This document shows positions 1 through 5,386 of a stretch of DNA of 5,990 nt, piece after piece. A program made the position numbers and the translations under genes. Source of the DNA: Nitrosomonadales bacterium (GTDB taxonomy: Bacteria > Pseudomonadota > Gammaproteobacteria > Burkholderiales > Nitrosomonadaceae). Where the stretch lies: assembly GCA_004525885.1 (NCBI GenBank), contig SPBV01000112.1, forward strand, positions 1 through 5,990. The letters run 5' to 3'. A model generated the notes under the pieces. That model searched no databases. It was not told the origin of the DNA and saw nothing but the letters and a program-made list of their open reading frames with translations. Every line of letters starts with the position of its first letter. Positions within the stretch are counted from its first letter, which is position 1.

Positions 1-719
1 CCTTTACTAGCTGGACCCATCAAATACAAATATGTCGACATCAAGTCTTTCGGATTGGTCAAACCGTATTTGGTCTCACCGGGGTGAGTTTTAGTTCGTT
101 GTGACGTATGTACGGATCCCGGAATTAACGCGTTGATACGCAAGTTTGTATACATTTCCCATTCTTCAGCTTGAATTTTTATTAGCGCTTCCACCCCTGC
201 CTTAGCTACTGCAAATCCACCCCAGTATGCTGCAGGGTAATGACCATGGGTATCAGATGTCATAATAACGCATGCATCAGGAGAAGTTTTTAGTAACGGC
301 AAACAGGCACGTGTCAATGAAATTGGCGCAACCAAATTGACACGCAGCATAACCAACCATTGATCCAATGTCTGACTCTCTAATGGAGCGAGATTTTGAA
401 TAAAAGCTGCGTTATGTAAAATTCCGTCTAGCCTACCTAGCTGCGCCTTAATAGCCTGAACAACTATCTCAAAATCTTTTTCCTCAGCTTTTTCAAGGTC
501 AAGTGGAAAAATCGCCGCTTGCGCCGCCCCTCCTAACTCTATTTCGTCATATACACTTTCTAGTTTATCAACTTTTCGTCCGTGTAGAATCACCGTAGCG
601 CCATGCGCAGCATATTCTAACGCTGCTATGCGACCAATACCTTGGCCTGCACCGGTAACAAGAATCACACGATCCTTAAGCAAGTCTTTAGGCGCCCGGT
701 AGTTTTTGATATCGTTCAT
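1..719 (-). CDS. SDR-family NAD(P)-dependent oxidoreductase, YciK-like (3' end cut by window edge)
   Basis: Short-chain dehydrogenase/reductase with a Rossmann fold, probably cytoplasmic; substrate unknown. 239 complete codons are visible and the C-terminus lies beyond the left edge. Seen directly: dinucleotide-binding TGAGQGIG at residues 22-29, HNAA at 102-105 (variant of the family NNAG), the helix-4 Asn in RVN (N128), and a PGSVRT segment at 200-205. The closest family I can recall is E. coli YciK (shared WG-x-[FY]-A and YLYLMG patterns). Odd: where the family has YxxxK, this protein has F169-A-V-A-K173, and the residue 13 before it, usually Ser, is D156 (S155 is next to it). It may therefore be non-canonical or weakly active. 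Start: an in-frame TAA at 732-734 leaves only ATG at 719 or GTG at 725; neither has a good Shine-Dalgarno. It follows hpnD by 83 bases with no visible terminator, so co-transcription is plausible, but a hopanoid role is only inferred. Confidence 0.88.
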   Translation of the reverse strand, partial: MNDIKNYRAPKDLLKDRVILVTGAGQGIGRIAALEYAAHGATVILHGRKVDKLESVYDEIELGGAAQAAIFPLDLEKAEEKDFEIVVQAIKAQLGRLDGILHNAAFIQNLAPLESQTLDQWLVMLRVNLVAPISLTRACLPLLKTSPDACVIMTSDTHGHYPAAYWGGFAVAKAGVEALIKIQAEEWEMYTNLRINALIPGSVHTSQRTKTHPGETKYGLTNPKDLMSTYLYLMGPASK

Positions 720-802
720 AAGCACACGGGTTTACTCAGAAAGTAAATGCTAGGGCACATTAAAACGCGCAAATAATACAATTAGGCTAATGAACTGAGG
801 AT
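720..802. other. hpnD-SDR intergenic spacer
   Basis: This 83-base gap holds no hairpin followed by a T-run, so nothing visible stops transcripts of hpnD from running into the SDR gene. It contains a short inverted repeat ATTAG-G-CTAAT at 781-791, too short to assign a role. I see no convincing sigma70 promoter reading towards the SDR gene. Confidence 0.5.
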
Positions 803-1648
803 TTATCCCCTAATCCACGTCTTCCATCCTATCCAAAGTTTGCGAATGGGGGTAAGGCTTACACGCTGCCGCAAAACTTGACAACCACCATCTTTGATCT
901 CTTCTAGTAGAGTTCGATAAATCGCTGCCATTATAAGGCCAGGAAGCTGATTTTTTCGATCTTCTATAGGCAGAGCCGAGAATGCTTGAATATAATAGGT
1001 TTCTGCCCGTTTAATCTGAAACTCTATTAGTCGCCTAAAATTGTCAGATTCGCGTGAATATAGTATATCTTCACTAGATACGCCAAATTGAACAAGCTCA
1101 TCCTCTGGTAGATATATGCGGTTACGGCGAGCATCCTCACCCACATCGCGTATAATATTAGTAAGTTGAAACGCAAGCCCCAAATTATGCGCATATTCCA
1201 GTGTCTGGCGGTTATGATATCCAAAAATCTCAGCTGACAACTGTCCTACTACGCCAGCTACATGATGACAATAAAGCTTCAACGTACTGAAATCAGCATA
1301 ACGCTTGTAATCCAAGTCCATTTCCATGCCATCTATGATTTCGATTAACTGACCAGCAGATAGGTTGATCGTTTTAACTACGGAAACTAACGCTTTTGCT
1401 ACTGGATGACTAGGCTCTTTGCCATGTTCTTCACTAAATACAGAAACGATTTCCTGCCGCCACCAAGCTAATTTCATACGTGCCACAGACTCATCAGCGC
1501 ACTCATCTACTACATCATCCACCTCGCGACAGAAAGCATAAAGCGCAGTGATGGCCCGACGTTTCTCTTGCGGCAAGTAGAGAAAGCTATAATAAAAACT
1601 GGAGCCGCTTTGAACGGCCTTTTCTTGACAGTATTGATCCGGTGTCAT
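803..1648 (-). CDS. hpnD: Presqualene diphosphate synthase HpnD (squalene/phytoene synthase family)
   Basis: Joins two farnesyl diphosphates head to head to give presqualene diphosphate, the first step of the HpnD-HpnC-HpnE route to squalene and then hopanoids. The protein is 281 residues, a normal length for the family. Seen directly: the first Asp-rich motif DDVVDE at residues 44-49, preceded by ALYAFCREV, and the second motif RDVGED at 167-172, running into ARRNRIYLP (D168 and D172 are the Mg-diphosphate ligands by family analogy). The N-terminal TPDQYCQEK and GSSFYYSF segments match HpnD better than plant or bacterial phytoene synthases. The start is fixed by this conserved N-terminus, although no clear Shine-Dalgarno lies upstream; the 20 bases before the ATG are almost all A and T. 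hpnC, hpnE and the squalene-hopene cyclase are not in the window. CrtB-type phytoene synthase is the main alternative, less likely with no carotenoid genes nearby. Confidence 0.9.
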   Translation of the reverse strand: MTPDQYCQEKAVQSGSSFYYSFLYLPQEKRRAITALYAFCREVDDVVDECADESVARMKLAWWRQEIVSVFSEEHGKEPSHPVAKALVSVVKTINLSAGQLIEIIDGMEMDLDYKRYADFSTLKLYCHHVAGVVGQLSAEIFGYHNRQTLEYAHNLGLAFQLTNIIRDVGEDARRNRIYLPEDELVQFGVSSEDILYSRESDNFRRLIEFQIKRAETYYIQAFSALPIEDRKNQLPGLIMAAIYRTLLEEIKDGGCQVLRQRVSLTPIRKLWIGWKTWIRG

Positions 1649-1743
1649 AATTAATTTTATTTATAAAAGTATTTTGACCATGGTCGAGTAATTGTTTCTA
1701 TATTAAGGGACTACCCAAGTAGACAAACCGTAATTTACAGGAG

Positions 1744-1773
1744 TTTATAGATGCTGTGTACTTCAATTGACAA
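1744..1773 (-). promoter_or_regulatory. Candidate sigma70 promoter for hpnD
   Basis: On the minus strand, TTGTCA (1773-1768, five of six match to the -35 consensus) is followed after 18 bases by TATAAA (1749-1744, five of six to the -10). It lies between the groEL terminator and hpnD, where an hpnD promoter is needed, and would give a leader of about 90 bases. A weaker alternative, TTGTCT followed by TATAGA, lies closer to the gene. The assignment is by pattern only. Confidence 0.4.
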
Positions 1774-1796
1774 ACACTATTCATTTTGTCCACCAC

Positions 1797-1830
1797 AATA
1801 AAAAACCCCACCGAGGCGGGGTTTTTTATT
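1797..1830 (-). terminator. Rho-independent terminator of groESL
   Basis: A perfect 13-base inverted repeat (arms 1797-1809 and 1818-1830) has four G:C pairs flanked by six A:T pairs, with an 8-base loop that can close by one further C:G pair around a CGAG tetraloop. Read on the minus strand it begins 32 bases after the groEL stop codon and ends in a six-T run. Because both flanks are A/T runs it is symmetric and would also act on plus-strand transcripts. Confidence 0.9.
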
Positions 1831-1862
1831 GTACTTAAGATGAGACAGATACTGAATCCTAC

Positions 1863-3518
1863 CTACATACCCATACCACCCATACCACCCATACCACCCA
1901 TATCACCCATACCGCCACCACCTCCTCCAGCAGAGTCTTCTTTCGCCTGTTCTGCCACCATGACATCAGTAGTGAGTATCAAGCCTGCCACCGAAGCTGC
2001 ATTTTGTAAAGCGTAGCGCGTAACCTTTGTTGGATCCAGTACGCCCATTTCTACCATATCGCCGTATTGACTTGTAGCAGCGTTGTAACCAAAGTTACCC
2101 TTTCCTTCTAATACTTTGTTGATTACTACAGAAGGTTCGTCCCCACAGTTAGCAACAATCTGACGTAGCGGTTCTTCTAATGCTCGCAAAACAATCTTGA
2201 TCCCTGCATCTTGGTCGTGTGTGTCACCCTTAACCTTAGCCACTTGAACACAGGCTCGCAACAACGCAACGCCACCACCAGGCACAATACCTTCTTCAAC
2301 GGCTGCACGTGTTGCATGTAAAGCATCCTCAACACGGGCCTTCTTCTCTTTCATCTCTACTTCGGTAGCCGCACCAACTTTAATCAATGCCACACCGCCA
2401 GCTAGCTTTGCTACACGCTCTTGTAGCTTTTCCTTGTCGTAATCACTAGTGGCTTCCTCTATCTGAGATCTAATTTGCTTAACTCGTCCCTCGATAGCTT
2501 TTGTATCACCAGCACCGTCTATAAGGATAGTTGCTTCCTTGCCGACTTCTATACGCTTAGCTTGACCTAACTCCTTCAAAGTTGCTTTTTCCAAGGTCAA
2601 ACCCACTTCTTCGGCGATTACAGTGCCACCAGTGAGGTGCGCAATATCTTCAAGCATAGCTTTACGGCGATCACCAAAACCTGGCGCCTTAACAGCACAG
2701 GTTTTTAGAATTCCACGAATGTTGTTTACTACCATTGTTGCAAGCGCCTCACCGTCAATGTCTTCAGCGATAATCAACAAAGGTTTGCCAGATTTGGCTA
2801 CTTGTTCAAGAAGTGGTAACAAATCACGAATATTAGAAATTTTCTTGTCGTGTAATAAGATATAAGGACTATCTAGTAACGCAATTTGTCTGTCCGCATT
2901 ATTGATAAAATAAGGAGAAAGATAGCCGCGATCAAACTGCATTCCCTCAACGACATCAAGTTCGTTTTGCAAGCCAGATCCATCTTCAACAGTAATCACC
3001 CCTTCTTTGCCAACTTTCTCCATTGCATCGGCGATGATTTTTCCAATTTCTATATCTGAATTTGCAGAAATACTACCTACTTGTGCAATTTCCTTGCTTG
3101 TGGTGCAGGGCTTAGAAAGTTTCTTGAGTTCTGCAACTGTTGCTTCTACAGCTTTATCAATACCGCGCTTCAGATCCATCGGGTTCATCCCTGCGGCTAC
3201 AAATTTCATACCTTCTCTAACGATGGATTGAGCTAATACGGTAGCAGTGGTGGTACCGTCGCCGGCCACATCGGAAGTTTTACTTGCTACTTCCTTCACC
3301 ATTTGAGCTCCCATATTCTCAAATTTATCTTTCAGTTCAATTTCTTTTGCTACAGAAACACCATCTTTTGTAATAGTGGGCGCTCCGTAGGATCTATCTA
3401 AGACTGCATTGCGACCTTTAGGCCCTAAAGTGACCTTAACTGCATCGGCTAGAATGTTAATTCCAGCCACCATTTTGTGGCGAGCTGAGTCGCCAAATCT
3501 AACATCTTTTGCTGCCAT
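1863..3518 (-). CDS. groL: 60 kDa chaperonin GroEL
   Basis: ATP-driven chaperonin; forms a double seven-membered ring in the cytoplasm and folds proteins under the GroES lid. The protein is 551 residues and aligns in register with E. coli numbering from memory: D52, the GDGTTT loop with D87, and catalytic D398 in RVEDALHATRAAVEEG are all present. The apical hydrophobic residues that bind substrate and GroES (Y199, Y203, F204, L234, L237, V263, V264) and the nucleotide-pocket NAA at 479-481 are also kept. The C-terminus carries the flexible Gly-Met tail (from about residue 531, ending MGM), as expected for a full-length folding chaperonin. A strong AGGAG (3526-3530) lies seven bases before the ATG. 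It sits 58 bases after groES with no promoter or terminator evident between them, so both are read from the CIRCE/sigma32 head. No residue looks unusual. Confidence 0.99.
   Translation of the reverse strand: MAAKDVRFGDSARHKMVAGINILADAVKVTLGPKGRNAVLDRSYGAPTITKDGVSVAKEIELKDKFENMGAQMVKEVASKTSDVAGDGTTTATVLAQSIVREGMKFVAAGMNPMDLKRGIDKAVEATVAELKKLSKPCTTSKEIAQVGSISANSDIEIGKIIADAMEKVGKEGVITVEDGSGLQNELDVVEGMQFDRGYLSPYFINNADRQIALLDSPYILLHDKKISNIRDLLPLLEQVAKSGKPLLIIAEDIDGEALATMVVNNIRGILKTCAVKAPGFGDRRKAMLEDIAHLTGGTVIAEEVGLTLEKATLKELGQAKRIEVGKEATILIDGAGDTKAIEGRVKQIRSQIEEATSDYDKEKLQERVAKLAGGVALIKVGAATEVEMKEKKARVEDALHATRAAVEEGIVPGGGVALLRACVQVAKVKGDTHDQDAGIKIVLRALEEPLRQIVANCGDEPSVVINKVLEGKGNFGYNAATSQYGDMVEMGVLDPTKVTRYALQNAASVAGLILTTDVMVAEQAKEDSAGGGGGGMGDMGGMGGMGGMGM
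1872..1916 (-). repeat. 9-base tandem repeat encoding the GroEL GGM tail
   Basis: Three perfect copies of CATACCACC on the plus strand (1872-1880, 1881-1889, 1890-1898) are followed by two diverged copies (1899-1907 and 1908-1916). Read on the coding strand they specify repeated Met-Gly-Gly units of the flexible tail that lines the GroEL cavity. Such in-frame repeats can change copy number by slippage without breaking the frame. Confidence 0.9.
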
Positions 3519-3576
3519 AATCTTTCTCCTAATTTACAGAAATATTGTAAGTGTTTATAAGCTAAGGTGAGTTATA

Positions 3577-3867
3577 TTAACCTTCAACTACACCCATGAT
3601 GTCCTCTTCGCGCATCACCAGAAGTTCGTCTCCTTCTACTTTCACAGTCTGTCCGGAATACTTGCCGAACAACACCCTGTCACCAACTTTAACCTCCAAC
3701 GCACGAATTTTACCGTCATCGCCAACTTTTCCCTTGCCTACAGAGATAATTTTACCTTGGTCTGGTTTTTCTGCAGCGCTATCAGGGATAATAATACCGG
3801 ATGCTGTCTTGAGTTCTTCTTCCAGCCGCTTGACAATAACGCGGTCATGTAAGGGACGAATTTTCAT
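3577..3867 (-). CDS. groS: 10 kDa co-chaperonin GroES
   Basis: Seven-subunit lid that caps the GroEL ring and closes the folding chamber in the cytoplasm. With the start chosen here the protein is 96 residues, the normal family length, beginning MKIRPLHDRVIVKR. Seen directly: the mobile-loop region TASGIIIPDSAAEKP (about residues 17-31) with its hydrophobic III tripeptide that docks on GroEL, GKYSGQTVK in the beta-barrel, and the C-terminal EDIMGVVEG. The frame stays open ten codons further upstream to a TTG at 3897, but the conserved N-terminus and a good Shine-Dalgarno favour the ATG at 3867. It is the first gene of the groES-groEL operon. The upstream leader begins just after the CIRCE operator, pointing to heat-shock control by both sigma32 and HrcA. 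Confidence 0.98.
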   Translation of the reverse strand: MKIRPLHDRVIVKRLEEELKTASGIIIPDSAAEKPDQGKIISVGKGKVGDDGKIRALEVKVGDRVLFGKYSGQTVKVEGDELLVMREEDIMGVVEG

Positions 3868-3961
3868 GCTTCTTTCTCCTGTTTTAAAAAAATACAATTA
3901 AATCAATGGTAAAAACAATTATTTGATTCAGATTTCTGCAATTCACCCTACAGAAAATAAA
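3868..3961 (-). other. groES 5' untranslated leader
   Basis: About 94 A/T-rich bases lie between the CIRCE operator and the groES start. The leader RNA has a seven-U run (3892-3886) just before AAAAC and the Shine-Dalgarno. Near its 5' end UUUUCUGU (3957-3950) is complementary, with two G:U pairs, to ACAGGAGA (3882-3875) over the Shine-Dalgarno. These could mask the ribosome site, but no stable hairpin is obvious by eye. Confidence 0.4.
3876..3880 (-). promoter_or_regulatory. Ribosome binding site of groES
   Basis: AGGAG on the minus strand lies eight bases before the ATG at 3867 and decides the start in favour of the 96-residue form over an upstream in-frame TTG. The flanking AGGAGAAAG is shared with the groEL site at 3526-3530, so both cistrons have the same strong initiation signal. 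Confidence 0.85.
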
Positions 3962-3988
3962 TTAGCACTCTCTGCTGTTGAGTGCTAA
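3962..3988. promoter_or_regulatory. CIRCE operator (HrcA binding site)
   Basis: TTAGCACTC (3962-3970), nine spacer bases, then GAGTGCTAA (3980-3988) is an exact match to the CIRCE inverted repeat, the binding site of the HrcA heat-shock repressor. It begins two bases downstream of the sigma32 -10 box on the groES side, so it should cover the groESL transcription start. hrcA itself is not in the window. The site also lies 31 bases upstream of bioA, within the space its promoter would occupy. Confidence 0.97.
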
Positions 3989-3990
3989 TA

Positions 3991-4016
3991 ATATGGGCTG
4001 TTACTAGGATTTCAAG
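3991..4016 (-). promoter_or_regulatory. Sigma32 (RpoH) heat-shock promoter of groESL
   Basis: On the minus strand CTTGAAA (4016-4010) is followed after 12 bases by CCCATAT (3997-3991), matching the sigma32 consensus CTTGAAA and CCCATnT at an accepted spacing. The predicted start of transcription falls inside the adjacent CIRCE element. With HrcA repression this gives dual positive and negative heat-shock control, known in some proteobacteria. Confidence 0.88.
4006..4009 (+). promoter_or_regulatory. Probable ribosome binding site of bioA
   Basis: AGGA lies 10 bases before the bioA ATG, slightly far but usable. It sits inside the spacer of the oppositely directed sigma32 promoter, so the two signals share the same bases. 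No better Shine-Dalgarno is visible. Confidence 0.5.
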
Positions 4017-4019
4017 TAG

Positions 4020-5330
4020 ATGATCAATAAAAATTTAGAAATACGCAGCTTAAAGAGCGTTTGGCACCCCTGCTCTCAAATGAAACAACATGAAACGTTT
4101 CCACTTGTTCCTATCGCTCGAGGTCAAGGAGTGTGGCTTTATGATTTCAATGGAAGACGCTACCTCGACGCAGTTAGTTCTTGGTGGGTCAATTTATTCG
4201 GTCACACTAATCCTAGAATTAATCATGCTATCCAGGATCAACTTGTAAAATTAGAACATGTAATGCTTGCGGGGTTCACACACGAACCAGTAGTGAAGTT
4301 ATCGGAACGATTAAGCAAACTTGCACCAGGTAACCTTGGCCATTGCTTTTATAGCGGCGATGGAGCATCAGCCATTGAGGCCGCACTAAAAATGAGCTTT
4401 CATTATTGGTACAACAATGATCAGCCTGAAAAAAATAATTTTGTCAGTCTACAAAACGGTTATCACGGTGAAACTTTAGGCGCATTATCGGTCACTGATG
4501 TGGCGTTATTTAGGGATATCTATGCGCCGTTGCTGCGCCACAGCGCAAGAGTTCCAACTCCTGACTGGCGCTATGCTGAACAAGGAGAGTCGCCTAGTAG
4601 TTATGCGCTACGTGCTGCCAACTGTTTGGAAAAATATCTAGCTGAAAATCATACAAAAACCGCGGCATTTGTTGTTGAACCGCTAGTTCAAGGTGCGGCA
4701 GGTATGGGCATGTATCACCCTGATTATCTTAAATATGCTAGTGAAATTTGCAATAAATACCAAGTACATTTAATTGCAGATGAAATCGCAGTAGGATTCG
4801 GCAGAACGGGAACTATGTTTGCTTGTGAACAAGCGAATATCACACCGGATTTCTTATGCTTAGCGAAGGGTTTGAGTGGCGGATATCTGCCGCTTTCTGT
4901 AGTAATGACCACTGATTCGATTTATCAATCTTTTTATCACGATGAAGCTACGCGCGGCTTTCTGCATTCGCACACTCACGCTGGCAATGCTCTCGCTTGT
5001 TGCGCCGCACTTGCTACGTTGGATATCTTCGAACAAGATAAAATTACTAAGGCTAACCATGCAAAAATAAACTACCTCAACGATATATCTCAACTAATCG
5101 CTTCACACCCTAAGGTGAAGAATTTCCGTAATTGCGGCATGATTTGGGCATTTGAAGTTGAAACTATCGACCCTTCTTTCTCTGGAAAATTTTTTCAAAC
5201 ATCACTAAATCAGGGATTACTACTCCGCCCACTGGGAAATACTGTCTATTTCATGCCCCCTTACATCATTAACGACCAAGAAATGGATTTTCTGGTTGCA
5301 GGGATTTTGCAGGTGCTCGATTCATACTAG
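4020..5330 (+). CDS. bioA: Adenosylmethionine-8-amino-7-oxononanoate aminotransferase BioA
   Basis: PLP-dependent class III aminotransferase that converts 7-keto-8-aminopelargonate to 7,8-diaminopelargonate, with S-adenosylmethionine as the usual amino donor, in cytoplasmic biotin synthesis. The protein is 436 residues, close to the family norm. Seen directly: SSWW (53-56), SGDGASAIEAALKM (112-125) for the cofactor phosphate, GYHGET (147-152, Y148), the PLP-ring Asp D254 in IADEIAVGFGRTG with R262, the Schiff-base lysine K283 in CLAKGLSGG, and substrate-carboxylate R403 in LLRPLGN. Odd: the N-terminal WHPYTSM of E. coli BioA is WHPCSQM here, so the substrate-site Tyr17 is C18. I recall WHPCTQM in betaproteobacterial BioA, so this looks like a lineage trait. 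A TAG directly before the ATG (4017-4019) blocks an upstream start. No other biotin gene is present; it is divergent from groES and 56 bases ahead of dacB. Confidence 0.95.
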   Translation: MINKNLEIRSLKSVWHPCSQMKQHETFPLVPIARGQGVWLYDFNGRRYLDAVSSWWVNLFGHTNPRINHAIQDQLVKLEHVMLAGFTHEPVVKLSERLSKLAPGNLGHCFYSGDGASAIEAALKMSFHYWYNNDQPEKNNFVSLQNGYHGETLGALSVTDVALFRDIYAPLLRHSARVPTPDWRYAEQGESPSSYALRAANCLEKYLAENHTKTAAFVVEPLVQGAAGMGMYHPDYLKYASEICNKYQVHLIADEIAVGFGRTGTMFACEQANITPDFLCLAKGLSGGYLPLSVVMTTDSIYQSFYHDEATRGFLHSHTHAGNALACCAALATLDIFEQDKITKANHAKINYLNDISQLIASHPKVKNFRNCGMIWAFEVETIDPSFSGKFFQTSLNQGLLLRPLGNTVYFMPPYIINDQEMDFLVAGILQVLDSY

Positions 5331-5386
5331 AGATTTATACTTGGAATTATTGCTCTATTACAACTTACATCGGTTACATTCTGCCC
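5331..5386. other. bioA-dacB intergenic spacer
   Basis: A 56-base gap with no terminator hairpin and no convincing promoter, so dacB may be read through from bioA. No Shine-Dalgarno is evident ahead of the dacB ATG. Confidence 0.45.

Larger units (their letters stand above)
1649..1862. other. groEL-hpnD intergenic region
   Basis: This 214-base gap separates two genes read in the same direction. It holds the groEL terminator at 1797-1830, a candidate hpnD promoter at 1744-1773, and a 10-base perfect palindrome GACCATGGTC at 1676-1685, about 28 bases upstream of the hpnD start. A weak inverted repeat GACAAA/TTTGTC spans 1769-1790. No coding sequence is evident. Confidence 0.6.

Noticed and set aside
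1767..1772. TTGACA on the plus strand as a plus-strand promoter
   Set aside because: No -10-like sequence lies 16-18 bases downstream and no plus-strand gene follows; the terminator comes next.
1872..1916. Short direct repeats resembling a tiny repeat array
   Set aside because: The units are adjacent, nine bases long and in frame, encoding Met-Gly-Gly; there are no spacers, so this is not CRISPR.
1786..2016. Proline-rich plus-strand reading frame with PPIPP repeats
   Set aside because: It is the antisense of the GroEL Gly-Met tail and overlaps the terminator; the repeats come from the 9-base tandem units of groEL.
3868..3897. N-terminal extension of groES by ten codons from a TTG
   Set aside because: GroES proteins start at MKIRPLHDR; the AGGAG at 3876-3880 lies inside the extension and serves the ATG at 3867.
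3596..3901. Plus-strand reading frame opposite groES
   Set aside because: It lies fully antisense to a well-supported gene, is Ser/Pro-rich as expected of a shadow frame, and shows no domain.
4724..5093. Two minus-strand reading frames inside bioA
   Set aside because: They are antisense to the conserved PLP-binding core of bioA and have no recognisable motif or ribosome site.
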